64,000 nt of DNA from Codonopsis lanceolata (GCA_013146195.2 CM028379.1:105101226-105165225); one strand, 5' to 3'; counted from the first letter of the stretch, positions 22,735 through 34,862 are shown. Notes: generated by a model not told the origin, from the sequence alone. A program made the numbers and translations.

Positions 22735-24240
22735 ACAGAATGCTTCATGGCTATAGAATCGAAAAACAAAGACATCGGTACCTAGACATGGTCGCTCAAG
22801 GCACATGATCAAGTCTTCTTACGTATATAGTGAAGCAAAAGGTCCCACGCTATTTTCTGAGACAATGCAAGAGGAAAGACAATTGATATGGCTCAATTAC
22901 TAGAGGAAGTCTCTCCATCAACAAAGTTTCTCTAGTAAGTGGTTTAAAGCACAATCTTCTCGAGCATATCACAATTTCAAGCGACAAAGGACTTCTATGC
23001 CAATTCAATTCCAACTAAGCCTCATCAAAGACAAGCTGAATCATGCTCTACACATACGACCGGCAATAGACAAGGAAACGCCTATGTCGTGGACTTAAAT
23101 CTTCTAGGGAGATTCTCAAACTGTGTCTAGTAGCCAACAATGTTCGTGACAACAAATGGCTATGGCACAAGCTGCTCACCTCAACTTCAAGCACCTCTCC
23201 AAGCTCTCCAAAATGGGCTTGTCAAAGGTCTACCTACGGTGTCCGCCGATCATGACGTAAGTTGTAAAGCTTGTCAACTAGGAAAACTTTCCAAGTCTTC
23301 CTTCAAAAGAAAGTCTGCTTTTATCAACAAACGCACCTCTTCAACTTCTCGCATATGGATCTCTTTGGACCTATTACAACCCAAGATTTCGAGACAAGTA
23401 CACACTTGTAGTAGTTGATGACTACTCTAGATTCACTTGATTGAAACTATGACATCTAAAGATGAAACATATGATCTAGTCACGCACTTTTTAGAAGACT
23501 TCAAACTCAAAAGCTTGAAGACATTTGTGACATAAGATCGATAACCAAGACCAATTCAAAAACAATGGTGTAGAATCCGCGATGACCATGGGATCGGCCA
23601 CAACTTCTCTCGCCGGCATTCTCAACAAAATGGTGTAGCTGAACGGAAGAACGTAACACATTGAAGCGGCTAGAACAATGCCGCGTAAGCTAAACTTCCG
23701 AAGTATTTCGCGGCATACAATACCGCTTGCTTTACCTGCAAAATAGATCCCTCGGTAAACAAGTTTCATAATAAAACTCCATATGAAATATGGAGAGGAA
23801 GATCCCCAAACATTGGATTTCTTAAAATCTTCTCAGTAAATGTTTTATTCTTTACAATGGAAAAGAGTATAGAGGAAAATTTGATGCAAAATCGCATTTA
23901 AGGAATTTTTCTCGGGTATTCCAAACATTCAAAAGCATTTCGCATTTTCAAGAAATCTAACTTAAAAATCTTAGAATCGTGCATGTTTCTTTTGATGAAT
24001 ATGACTTGTTAGAGCCTAGAATGGCTCGAACGTTGCTAATGATTCCGATAATGATGAGACAGTACAAATACAAAGATCTACTTCCAATCCTTATCGAAAA
24101 CGGCAACCGCAGATCCCTCCATATCGATAACCCTTCACCCAGAGAAGAGACCTCTACCGATACCGATAACAACTCATCTGCTGACCTCGAACCCATCTCT
24201 TCTGCTTTTACCCCAAGCACCTTTACGTATCTTCATCCTT
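22735..24240 (+). pseudogene. SIRE protease and integrase (frames broken)
   Basis: Opens with ECFMAIESKNKD; the retropepsin DSG that follows in the sister copy (near 400) is unreadable here because its GACAGTGGCTGC has become GACATGGTCGC. DNKWLWHK at about 23150 starts the pre-integrase domain, followed by a zinc-binding CKACQLGK (23260-23285) and a decayed catalytic core: a DQF-type second Asp region near 23540 and a QNGV-type Glu region near 23630. The segment beyond 24000 (acidic, Ser/Pro rich) is the linker between integrase and RT. Integrase would insert the DNA copy into the genome; this copy cannot as read. Confidence 0.65.
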
Positions 24241-25990
24241 CTTGTTCACCGTAAAATGAAAGTTTTGAAGACTCTATTTCTTCTCGAACTGATTTTGGTG
24301 AATCTCCTTCTCAACCAACCTGCAATTCTTAAGGGAAGAATCCACCGTAGTGATCTTCCTCCAACTATTATTGAAGCAAGAGATCATCCCATTTCTCAAA
24401 TCATTGGTGATCTCAACTCAGAGTTCCAGACGAGAAATAAGGTTCGAGAAGAAACTTGTTTGCTTACGCATTTGTATCTGAACTCGAACCAAAGAAGATT
24501 GATGAAGCTATCGAAGATCATAATCGGATTGAAGCTATGCAAGAAGAGCCGAACCGCTTTGAAAGATGTAAGGTGTGGAGCTTAGTTCAAAGACCGATCG
24601 ATCATCCACCACCATATCGGCACCAAGTGGGTATTCGTAAATAAAAGAGATGAAGATGGAAATGTCACCGTAAACAAAGCTAGATTGGTTGCTCAGTGGC
24701 TACCGACAGAAGAAGGAATTGACTTTGATGAAACATTTGCTCCTCGTTGCTAGACTAGAAGCAATCGAATCTTTCTAGCTTATGCCTCGCTCATGGACTT
24801 CAAAGTGTATCGATGGATGTTAAGAGTGCCTTTCTCGAATGGTGATCTTCAAGAAATCAGATACGTGAACAACCTCCGTGATTTGTCAACTCGCACAACC
24901 GACCACGCCTACCGACTCAAGAAAGCTCTCACTATGGCCTCAAGCAAGCTCCTAGAGCTTGGTATGAAACTCTATCCAAGTTCTTAATTGAACAAGGATT
25001 CGTGAGAGGAAGAATCGACACTACTTTATTCATCCTCAAGCACAAAGGCCATTCTCTTCCTGGTACAAATCTATGTGGACGACATCATCTTTGGATCAAC
25101 TAACCAAAGCCCGTGCAAAAGATTCGAGAAGTCCGATGCAAAGCAAGTTCGAGATGAGCATGATGGGTGAACTTACCTATTTTCTAGACTGCAGATACAA
25201 CGACTTCGACGAATCTTCATCACCAAACCAAATATGCAAAGGAACTAATCAAGAAGTTTGGTCTTGATTCACCAAAGGATTTGAAACTCCAATGTCTACC
25301 GACCGCCATCTTGACAAAGATGAAAAGGGAAAGCAAGAGAACATGACCAAGTATCGAGGAATCATAGGTTCACTTCTTTACCTTATCGCTAGTAGACCGA
25401 CATTATGTTTGCCGCTTGTGTTTGTGCTAGATTTCAAAGTATCCAAAGGAGTCACATTTGCTTGCCGCCAAACGTATCATCGATATGTTTCAAAAACAAC
25501 AAATCTAGGCATCCGGTATTCAAAATCCAACAACTTCAATTTAGTTGGATACTCGATGCAGCATTATGCACCGCAAAGTGAGCGTAAGAAGCACCAGCTG
25601 GGACTTGTCAATTTCTTGGAAACACTCGCCTCATGGTCTTGCAAGAAACAAGGATCGCTGGCAAACTCAACCACGTATGTAATATATTGCCGCAAGCAAC
25701 TGCTGCTCTCAATCGCTATGGATGAAGCAACAATAGGTGGACTACAACATCAAGACCGAAATCGCCCAATCATGTGTGACAACACATCGCCTATCTCGCC
25801 TCCAAAAATCCAAGTTGATGCATTCAAAGACAAAGCACATTGATATTCGTTATCATTTTCTCAAAGATCATGTGGAAAAAGGTAACATCGCCCGAATATG
25901 TTCCAACCGAGCATCAATTGGCGTACATTCTCACAAAACCACCGGATGCCACCAAAGTTTGCTTATTTAAGGAGAAATCTTGGTATGATT
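24240..25990 (+). pseudogene. SIRE reverse transcriptase and RNase H (frames broken)
   Basis: RT is recognisable from GTKWVFVNKRDEDGNVTVNKARLVAQ (24610-24690), DFDETFAPR, FLAYASLMDFKVY, and the catalytic YVDDIIFGST at about 25070-25100. MSTDRHLDKDEKGK and YRGIIGSLLYLIASRPTL (about 25290-25400) are the copia connection segment. RNase H remains follow to the terminal HIDIRYHFLKDHVEKGNI and a stop near 25990. Frames shift at least five times. The YVDD box itself is intact. Confidence 0.75.
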
Positions 25991-26189
25991 GATCCTACCG
26001 CTTAATTTTAAAATTTTGTTAATGTTTCTTTCATACCTAGACCCAAGATTAGACTAATCTAAGACGTAAGTTCTTTTTACCTAAGACCTAAAGGTTAGTA
26101 CTCTTACTTAGTCTATTTTCTCGCTAAAGAGGTTTCTAAAGCAATAAAAGGGGTCAAGGACAAAATTTGGTACTTAAGAAAATATCTTA

Positions 26190-26703
26190 AGTTCCCGCTT
26201 TTCAAACCGATATTTTCGCCTTTAAATAGTCCTCGAACCGTCATTTCCAAACTTTATTTAAACCCTTTCGACTGTAAACTTTTCTCTCTCTCTCTCGAGT
26301 AACTACTTTCTCGCAAATTTCACGCTTCTTCTTCTTGTTTCTTCTTCTCATCTTCAACAATGGTACGCTTTTTTTCTCTCTACTCGAAATTTTCCATGTA
26401 CGCTCGCATTTCAAGATAAACTTAAAATCCTTTTGGAATTCAAACCGTCATTTTCGAGTTTATACAAGCATTCGCCATTGTTGTTGTTATAAACCCGAAT
26501 ACTAACAAATGCTTTTGTTTATTCATTGTTCATTCTTATGAAAACTTCGTTATGTTTTTCTCGAGTGTGGTTTCTCTAAACATTCTAGGGTTTCAAGTTT
26601 TTGCTGAAAATTTCAATTTATTTTGGAAAACTTTGAAATTCCTACTTGTTTAGATGTCTAGATGAAAAGCCCTAACTTTTATTTTGTTTTTCTTTCGTGC
26701 AAG
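26190..26703 (+). promoter_or_regulatory. Promoter-like leader and possible intron ahead of env-like ORF
   Basis: About 200 bases after the pol stop, a TATA-like CCTTTAAATAGTCC (26219-26232) is followed by a CT-rich leader (CTCTCTCTCTCT near 26282) and the start ATG at 26360. That ATG is directly followed by GTACGC, and the next 340 bases are T-rich without coding character, ending in TTTCTTTCGTGCAAG at 26703, which would suit a splice acceptor. The layout resembles a plant gene with a first-codon intron. Inference only; no transcript data. Confidence 0.4.
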
Positions 26704-29290
26704 AACTTCAAAATCCAAGCGACAATGGGAAGGCTTTTGACCCCGAAAAGTCATTCCTCCCAGCTCAAACATCAATCTTCCAGATATCCCATCTATCCCG
26801 CCGCCATGACATCATTGTCGCTGGGACCCAAAGCTATACATTCCTCGCATGTGCATGACCTTCGTCAATCAATTCTATAGCCGCCGAGTAAAAGCTTGCG
26901 AGGATATGGACGCCTCGGGATTCTACCCCTCTTCTCGCCTCAACGACAAAACTTACAAGATCTTCCCCGGCGTAAGAATTTTATCAACGAATGGAGCTCA
27001 TGAACCATCCGCTTCGTGGGTGGATTCGAGGTCGCCCCATCTCCGCCACCGCCAAATCTATATCCACCATCATTGGCGTGCATTACTTGAGGAGCTATTT
27101 CAAAGCAACCACGGCCGAGGCTTTACATGCCCTGGGAAGCCAGAGGAGTAGACACTCTCCGGAGCCACAAGGGAAGATGTTCAAACTTGTTCCTCTCGAC
27201 GCTTCATCGCACTACCACCTTCTGACAAGGGGCTTCTATTCAAGAGTGGAGCCCATGACATGTTTATCGCCAACAGATCAACCGACAAGATTTCTACAAA
27301 TTGCCTCAACTGGGGCTCATCATCTTCGACGAGCTAAAGCAAAGGGTGGAGAAAGCAAAGAGCAACCCCACTTGCAAACGCCTCTTCGCCGATCGATCAA
27401 CGCCTTTTAAGGGATGATGCAGCCATCAACTCTTCTTTTGAAAGAAGATGAGTTGTATACGGGGCCAAGGACAAACAACTCACAGCCTCGCTTTTTCAAG
27501 AAATACATCGAATACGAGAACAAGCGCCGGTGCAAAGGTCTACCGCCGGTCTCTCTTGACAAAGTGGCCAAGCCTCGCACCTATCTTGGTCACCCGCTTC
27601 AATATGGAAGCACATGTAGCTGCAAGCAAGACCTTCAAAAAGGCCTCTCGCCAAGTTTGATGATCAAGGGCCACTGACCTCCATCTAAAGGCCAAAGGTC
27701 CGGCCGATGAGGCAGAGCCGCTAAGGTCCAAAATACAGCCCAAAGGCAAAGCCAAAAGACAAGGCCTAAGTGGCACCTCCAACCGAAGAGGAGCAGCCAA
27801 GTGGATCCGTAAGGAGATGAAGGAAGGCGGAAGAAGAAGGCACTGTGCCAATCCCCATTCCTCTCCTCCATCTACCCAAGCCAAGCCTTCTACCCAATCC
27901 ACCCAACCTCCTTCACCACCTCCCCGCACTCCACTCCCAAACCTAAACGAAGGAGACTTCAGAAACCTTTGAAGACCAGCCCACCTCCCCTCCAACCTCT
28001 ACCGATGAAGCTGAGTCTCCTATTCACCGAGGAAGAAAAGGAGAGCTACCTGCACTCCAACCAACCAACTCTACCGCCACCAACCAACTACCTCTACCGA
28101 CGCCCAAACTATCTGTCACCAGCAACCCTTCATCTATTCCTTCCGAGTCATCTACTCAGAGGAATTCACCACCTCCTGAGGAGTCTATCCCTCAGAGAGC
28201 TCAAAATCGAGGAGCCACCAACCCCAACTCCTCCTCCTCCTTCACCCTTTAACTACTCACCTGACCCATCCACACCTTCCTCACCACCCCAATCCCAACC
28301 AACTTCTTCAACCACACCACAACCCTTAGACCCTGTTGCCGCTAAGTTCCTCTTCGAAGCTTTCGTCAAGAGTGCATCTATTCACCTCTTCTCATCAACC
28401 TCCTCAACCTTCTCAACCTCCTCAACCTTCCCTTCAAAAACCAAAATTCCTATTCTACCCTGCCCCTTCTTTCTGGTTCTCTACCGAACCCATTCCCCAA
28501 TCCTCCCACATCAGTGAAAATTCGACACCGATATGGAACCGGATTCCCACCAACTCCACCTCCACCCTCCCCTATAACCCTATCCTCTTCCACCAAAACC
28601 ATACCAACCCAAGACTCATCCTCTTCGCCTCCGTAACTCCCCATATCCAACCCCCATCGCCTACAGACTCGCGCCGACACCATTCACATTGGCCAAGCCT
28701 CTACTTCCAATCACCACCAATGCCGAAGTTTTGTCCCGCTAGATGCCATCTACCAATTAGGCGAACTCACAAGCATATCTACCGCTATCAATGAAGTAGC
28801 ACTGCCAAGGCCAACGACGGATCGCCACTACTCTTCGACAATTTCAAGAGGATGTCTGACTCGCTTTTGGACAGATGCGCACGACTTCACCGATGTCAAG
28901 ATCAACAGTAAGCTCAACGAGATGAAGGCCGCCAGATCATAGGTTCCATTTTCTACGAGCTATTCCACGCCATCACTCTCCATCTCAGCCCACTGGCCGT
29001 ATTCCTATTATGGAACTCAACAACCTCGCTCGAACTCGCTCATGACATTATGAATGCCAACCGGATCGTGATCCGCCATCACGAGGAGAAACAAATGAGA
29101 TCTATCAACGTAATGCCGATGGAAGAGAACACCGCCTTCGTGAAGAACGGACTACCGTTCTTCGCTCCACTAGACGCTCCAACCGATGCATGCCGAATAC
29201 CAAAGAAGAATGGAAGAGCTAGAGCGAGAAAGAAGAGAAAAAAAGGAGGTTGCAGACAAAGGCAAAGGGAAAAGACCATGATTAGTCCCT
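26704..29290 (+). pseudogene. SIRE env-like region (ORF3), unknown function
   Basis: Coding-like text in shifting frames: an N-terminal part with FVNQFYSRRVKACEDMDASGF and SRLNDKTYKIFPG (26850-26990), a middle part with HPLRGWIRGRPISA and KYIEYENKRRCKGLPPVSLDKV (27000-27600), a very Pro/Ser/Thr-rich part (27970-28530) and a Lys/Arg-rich end (29200-29290). Position after pol and before the polypurine tract is where Sireviruses of the Maximus group carry an env-like ORF. I see no signal peptide or fusion motif and cannot assign a function. The minus-strand ORFs at 27540-27995 and 28450-28683 are shadows. Confidence 0.5.
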
Positions 29291-29430
29291 TGCATCTGAA
29301 AAGGTGTTATTCTCAGATGCATTTAATAGAGGCATGTCTACCGATTACGTAATATATAAACTTTCTAGACATGCTATTATCTATTAAATAGTTTTTTTAA
29401 AACCTCATTTGTAGTAATGATGACCGATAT

Positions 29431-29444
29431 AAATAGGAGGAGAT
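29431..29444 (+). other. SIRE polypurine tract
   Basis: AAATAGGAGGAGAT directly precedes the 3' LTR start (TGTTAATTC, 29445). Purine-rich and in the exact place expected for second-strand priming. Confidence 0.7.
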
Positions 29445-30736
29445 TGTTAATTCTTATGTTAAATTTATATCCGATCAGACATTACATTAGTTTTATACTT
29501 TCTGGCTAATCGGTAGCGTCATCGATCGATTAGCGTGGCAAGCTGTGTATAGAACTTTGCCTTGTATAGTTTTTGTAGGACTTTTCGTGTTCATCGGAAG
29601 ACCACTTCTCTCGCTTCACCTTGAAGACTCGCTCAAAGCTTAAGATCGGTAGACCTCGTGTCCACCGGTGACCGCTTCTACGTGTCTCTCTCCAGATCAA
29701 AGCTAGCGGATTAATTCAAACTTATTCCCATATGTTATTTGAATTAATCCAAGTCTTTTCTCGACATGTCAAGCCAGAAAGCAACTTTCCAAAAGCGAAT
29801 ACTTTTCGCCCTGAGCAGATGTAAAGCAAGAAAGCGCATCGCCCCTACTTTTCTCGCTTCATCTCTCGATCCGACACCAAATCGCCCACCTTTTGAAGAT
29901 CTCGTAAATGATTATCTCGCTCTAGTTATACGTCGAAGACGAAATTCCTTGACCTTGACCCCCATGCATTTAATGCATTTATGAAAAGAGTTGTGAAGTC
30001 TTCGCCTTCTCCAACGGATTCTTTTGAGATGCACTCGCTTTTAAATACGCCATATCAAGACTGGAACAAAGAGACAATCGAATGTAATCAATCGAACACT
30101 TAAAGAATTGCTCGAATCTACACAACTCCAAGTCTTTCACTCGGTGCATTCAATAGATCCTCAACAGTATCTAGAAGTCCTCAAATCAACAACAAGAAGG
30201 CTGCTCTTCAACATTTATTGTTTTATTCTTCTTGTTGTTTACTTCCATTAACTATATTCTCGCATCTAATTAAATATCTTGTATTTACGATATTTAATTC
30301 CCTAGACCCAAACACAAGTCAATATTTTGTACACGATCCATTAGGGATATTCTTTGTAATTGATCTAAGTGGAAAACATAGTGCACAATTTAAATCCAAG
30401 GTTGATCGCTTCTGGTGGTGGGCGTAGCACTCATTATAGTGTGAACCATCCCAAAATACTTGTGTTATTTCCTACTATCTGTTTATTTATTGAACTCGCT
30501 TAGTTTCATTGTTTACTTCATCCATTTCAGCCAGTAACTTAAGTAATGTCTGTAAAAGGTCTACCTATAGTCCTTATCTCGGCACACGAACATTTCTCTT
30601 GAAAGTCTTCCGCTACTTGATTCTTTTCATAGATTGCAAGTAACTTTCAAGGAACTTACTTAGAAGTTTTTAAAGTGTTAATAAGCTATTCAACCCCCCC
30701 CCTTCTAGCTTATTATTGTGCTCATTGGGACCCACA
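29445..30736 (+). repeat. SIRE 3' LTR
   Basis: 1,292 bases, TGTTAATTCTTATG to GGGACCCACA, collinear with 19162-20410. Carries more CTCG/TCG forms at CTG sites than the 5' LTR and is about 40 bases longer for that reason. Followed without any matching duplication by Tat-type gypsy coding sequence. Confidence 0.85.
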
Positions 30737-31608
30737 ACACACCCCCATTCGGTTTAGGATACAATCCTACACCAGCCGAGTTAGCCGCTATCATGAAAGA
30801 AAAAATGCAAAAGAAGTAAGGCAGAACGTGAAAGGCGGCCCTATAATGAACCTCCTTTGCAGTCATATAGAAAGACTCTGAATTGGTACCTTTATGAAAA
30901 AGGGGGAAACAACTACCTATCTCATATTCCCAGAACCGTGGATGGATCAAAACGGTAAAAGGCACCCTGGTTAGGAGATATTTGAAGATGTAAGTCCTGC
31001 CACCAACGAAATGAAGAAAGTTATCGTGGAACCCCGTAACACTGCGTACAAAACTATACCAATTAAGAAAACCTCGACTATAGATCAAGATGACTGTGCC
31101 TTCACTTTGTTCGGTAGTGACTTCATGAGGGATAGTTTTTTGGGTATGATCGTCGGATGTACTGGCTACGAAGAACCCCCGGCTGAATTTGTGGCTTTCA
31201 CCGATAGTCCATTGCAAAATTGATACACCACCACCAGGCCTCTACTAACAACAGCAAACTTAGTGGATCACTTTGGATACACCCTTCCTTCTCTTTCCAT
31301 TTTAACCTCGAACTGGTCACCTACCAGCTCGTTTCTTGATCATAAAGTTGAGGACCTTAATCCCTAGGACCTCAATAAAATAGCCAACCATGTAACCCAA
31401 GCTATTATTAATGAAAATCTTAATGTTTCCGCATATTCCTTGGTTGCACATGCGTTAAAAAATGAATTAAATGAAAACATGATAATTAAACCAGTTAATA
31501 ATGAATTACTTAACAAAGTGGACCAAAAAGATAGAGAATATTTAATCGAGCTCACAAAGTTGGTCAAGAAACGAGAGGAATACATATCAGCAACAAGCAG
31601 AAGAAGAC
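30737..31608 (+). pseudogene. Tat gag/protease-to-RT linker remnant
   Basis: Frame begins in mid-protein (PPFGLGYNPTPAELAAIMKEKMQK, a stretch commonly seen between gag and protease/RT in Tat elements), followed by YLIFPEPWMDQNGKRHPG, a TAG, and MKKVIVEPRNTAYKTIP to a stop near 31223. The catalytic protease motif is not visible. A last open stretch (31440-31600, LTKLVKKREEY) leads into RT. Confidence 0.55.
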
Positions 31609-33077
31609 TTGTCCACCATCATTCTAGGGCTGAACAGTGAGATCAAAGAGGTCAAGATCGACAGTTATCTTCAAGGGGAAGAAAGAGCAGCTTTGGTCAG
31701 TCTACTCAAAGAGTTTTCAAATGTCTGCGCATGGTCTTCGGAAGACATGCCTGAGTTAGATCCTGCAATTGTAGAGCATCAGATTCCCACATACTCTGAT
31801 GCTAAGTCAGTAAAGCAGAAGCTCCGCAGAATTAAACCTGAGTGGTCAATAAAAGTAAAAGAGGAAATTATGAAACAGCTACATATCAAGTTCATTCGGG
31901 TGGTTGAATACCCGATCTGGATATCAAACATAGTGACGGTACCGAAATCTAATGGAAATGTTCAAATTTGTGTAGGCTTCCGCGACCTCAACAAAGCATC
32001 TCCCAAAGATGACTTCCCTCTACCCAACATTGATATTGTGGTAGACGTTGTGGTCTCTCACAAATTAAGATCTTTTGTAGACGGTATATTGGGCTATAAT
32101 CAAAACAAAATGGCAACAGAAGACCAGGAAAAAACTTTTTTCATCACTCCCTGGGGAACATATTGCTACACGATCATGTCATTTGAGTTAAAGAATGTTA
32201 TGGCTACATACCAAAGAGCCACCTCCACCCTCTTCCACGACATGATACACAAAGAAGTCGAAGTATATGTGAATGATATGATCATTCACTTTGACGACAC
32301 AAATTGCGCCTATGTCAAAGACCTTCGAAAATTCTTCGAAAGGTTACGGAAACACCAAATGATGCTTAACCCAAAGAGTGCACGTTTGGGGTCACTAAAG
32401 ACAAAGTCTTAGGATTTATGGTAACCGAGTAGGGAATTGAAATAGAACCTGCAAAAGTAAAAGCTATCATAGATATGCCATAGCCAAGGAGTCCAACTAA
32501 AGTCAAGGGTTTCTTCGGCTAACTACGATATGTCATTCTGTTCACCAGACAGCTGACATCCATATGTGAGCCACTATTCAAGCTCTTAAAAAAGGATACT
32601 GACCGAGTATGAGATGAAGAATGCCAACTCACATTTGAAAAGGTCAACGAATACCTCATTAGCCCGCTAGTGGTAGCTCCTCTTCACATTCACAAGCCTC
32701 TCCTGTTATACCTCACTGTCACGGGCACTGCGGTTGGGGCCATGCTTGCACAAAAAAAGGAAAATTCCTACACTTAAAGCACCATTTATTTCAAAAGCAG
32801 AAAATTACAAGGCAGTGAGCTCAACTACTCAGCCCTAGAGAAAAGTTATATGGGTCTAGTATGGGCAACGCAAAGACTCAAGACCTACTTGCAGACTCAA
32901 CCTATCAAAGTAATCTCCAGAATGGACCCGATGAAATACATTTTTGGAAAGCCATCACTTTCTAATCGTTTGGCTAAATGGTCATTCTTACTCAATGAGT
33001 TTGACATCACATATGTTACACGTAAATCTATCAAGGGAAGTGTAATCGCAGACCATTTGACCGATTTACCATTGTAA
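31609..33077 (+). pseudogene. Tat reverse transcriptase and RNase H
   Basis: RT landmarks in order: SSEDMPELDPAIVEHQIPT, KQKLRRIKPEWSIKVKEE, CVGFRDLNKASPKDDFPLPNID, GYNQNKMATEDQEKTFFITPWGTYCY and VEVYVNDMI. The usual YVDD catalytic box is YVND (32266-32277), which should abolish polymerase activity. The frame shifts near 32385, then continues with several stops into the RNase H (LLYLTVTGTAVGAML, then ELNYSALEKSYMGLVWATQRLK and the terminal SVIADHLTDLPL, 33077). The family's DNA-polymerising role is established; this copy is inactive. Confidence 0.8.
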
Positions 33078-33143
33078 TTAGAAGACATCGAGGAGCCAGG
33101 TTTCCAAGATGAAGGCGTTCTTGAAATCACAGATCACTACACA

Positions 33144-33542
33144 ATGTGGAAAATGTTCTTTGATGGGGCTCCCAATAAGCGACGTTTCGGCATAGGAATA
33201 CTGCTAATTGATCCAGCAGGTTCTCACACTCCTTTAGCCGTAAGATTGGAATTCGAATGCTCTAACAACACTATGGAGTATGAAGCTTGCATCACTGGTT
33301 TAGAAGAGGCTCTTCAAAGAGGAGAAAGAGAATTATAAGTCTTTGGTGATTCCGCTTTGATCATAAATCAAATTAGAGGGAAATGGAAAACACAAGATCC
33401 TCGGCTGCATCTATATCATGCCCATTTGACAAATCTAGCAAAAGAGTTTGATGATATATCGTTCCATTATTTGCTGCGAGATAGAAATCAATTTGTTAAT
33501 GCATTGACAACCTTAGCCTCGTTGGTCAAAGTTCCAGCATAA
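33144..33542 (+). pseudogene. Second (archaeal-type) RNase H of the Tat element
   Basis: MWKMFFDGAPNKRRFGIGILLIDPAG at the start, NNTMEYEACITGLEEAL, VFGDSALIINQIRGKW and YLLRDRNQFVNALTTLASL. The first three acidic catalytic positions (Asp in FFDG, Glu in MEYEA, Asp in FGDSA) are present; the last, expected near the end as Asp, is Asn (VNAL). One stop (33339) divides it. Position directly after the retroviral RNase H and before integrase marks the Tat lineage. Confidence 0.75.
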
Positions 33543-33759
33543 ATAAATATCCAACCATTTGTGGTCAGGAAGAAAGTAACTCCTGCCTATTCCTTCATAT
33601 TGATACAACTCCTGAAAGTAACAGTGAGCCCTGGTATTTAGACATCTGGAATCTGCTCAAGAATGAAGACTATCCAACAAACTTAGACAAAAGAGGAAGA
33701 ATTGCTTTACGAAGACGGGCATCGTAATTTGTGATCATCGGAGGTAGCCTTTATAAAAG

Positions 33760-34862
33760 GCATTACCATTGATTGAATCTATTATGCATAGATCAAATCA
33801 AAGCAGAGCGAGCCATGGACCAACTACATGGTGGCACTTGTGGACCATATATGAATAGGCATATGCTTTCATAGAAAACAATTCGACAAGTGTACTATTG
33901 GAGCACACTAGAAACTAACTGTATTTGATGGGTGCGTCACTCTGACAAATGCCAATGTTTCGCCAATCTACAACATGTTCCCCCTACATATTTTGTACAA
34001 CTCCACAACTCCCTGGCCCTTCTCAACTTGGGGAATCAACGACATAGGTCAAGTTCACCCAAAATGATCAAATGACCATGAGTATGTCTTAGTAGTAGTC
34101 GACTACTTCACAAAATAGATACAAGTTGCTTCTTACAAAGTATTGAATTCCAAGAAGGTGGCTGAATTCATCAAGACAAATGTCATATATCGTTACGAGA
34201 ATGCCTTTTGAAATGATCTCCGATAATGGTACATATTTCGAGGGAGAAATGAATCGACTGCTCGATGAATTCAAAGTGCAGCGACGCAAGTCCTCCCCAT
34301 ACCGACCATAGGCCAATGAAGCCGTCAAAGCAGCCAACAAGACATTAGAAAATATTATCAGGAAGATGGCTGAAACAGGAAAGGACTTGTCTGAGAAGTT
34401 GCCATTAACACTCTAGGGCTGCCGCACATCAGTATGCACGCCTATGGGAGCCATGCCATATTCCCTAGCCTATGGCATGGAAACAATATTGCCCATCGAG
34501 ATTGAGGTCTCATCATTAAGAGTAATGATAGAAGCAGAAATAACTAAGTTGACTGGGTTAAACAACGTTACGATTAGTTAGTCCTTTTAGATGAACGAAG
34601 ATTACTGGCTTTGGAACATACTCGAGCATACCAAAGACGAATCACCTGAACTTTAAATAAAAAGGTTAAAGGCCGAAGCATTCAAGTAGGAGATTTGGTA
34701 CTTAGAGAAAAGCCCACCCAGTTATGTAGACAATAGAGGAAAATGGAAGTCTACATAGTGAAACAGATACAGTCTTGAAGTGCTATTTTTCTTACAAATT
34801 AAGACGGGGAAGATCTCGTTCAACCCTTCAACATGGACAGGCTCAAGTGGTACTATGCATAG
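33760..34862 (+). pseudogene. Tat integrase remnant
   Basis: Readable in one dominant frame with numerous stops: zinc-finger part (MDQLHGGTCGPYMNRHM ... WVRHSDKCQ), VLVVVDYFTK (catalytic-core first Asp region), then the text is recognisable up to QPFNMDRLKWYYA at 34862. Stops sit mostly at former Trp, Gln or Arg codons, consistent with C-to-T decay on either strand. Non-functional. Confidence 0.6.

Larger units (their letters stand above)
19162..30736 (+). mobile_element. SIRE/Maximus-type Ty1/copia element, both LTRs, broken frames
   Basis: Two related LTRs (19162-20410 and 29445-30736) enclose, in order, a primer binding site, gag with zinc knuckle, protease, integrase, RT with YVDDIIFGS, RNase H, and about 3.4 kb of extra sequence with an env-like coding region before a polypurine tract. 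That architecture is the Sirevirus (SIRE/Maximus) pattern. Every domain can be followed by eye but frames change every 100-300 bases, mostly at CTG/CAG sites when compared with the copy at 1-2176. Flanks differ (Tekay leader on the left, Tat pol on the right) and the 5-base flanks TTACT and ACACA do not match. Confidence 0.85.

Noticed and set aside
27540..27995. Minus-strand 151-codon ORF
   Set aside because: Lies opposite the Pro-rich env-like region of SIRE; Gly/Trp-rich composition is the complement of that text and no family feature is seen.
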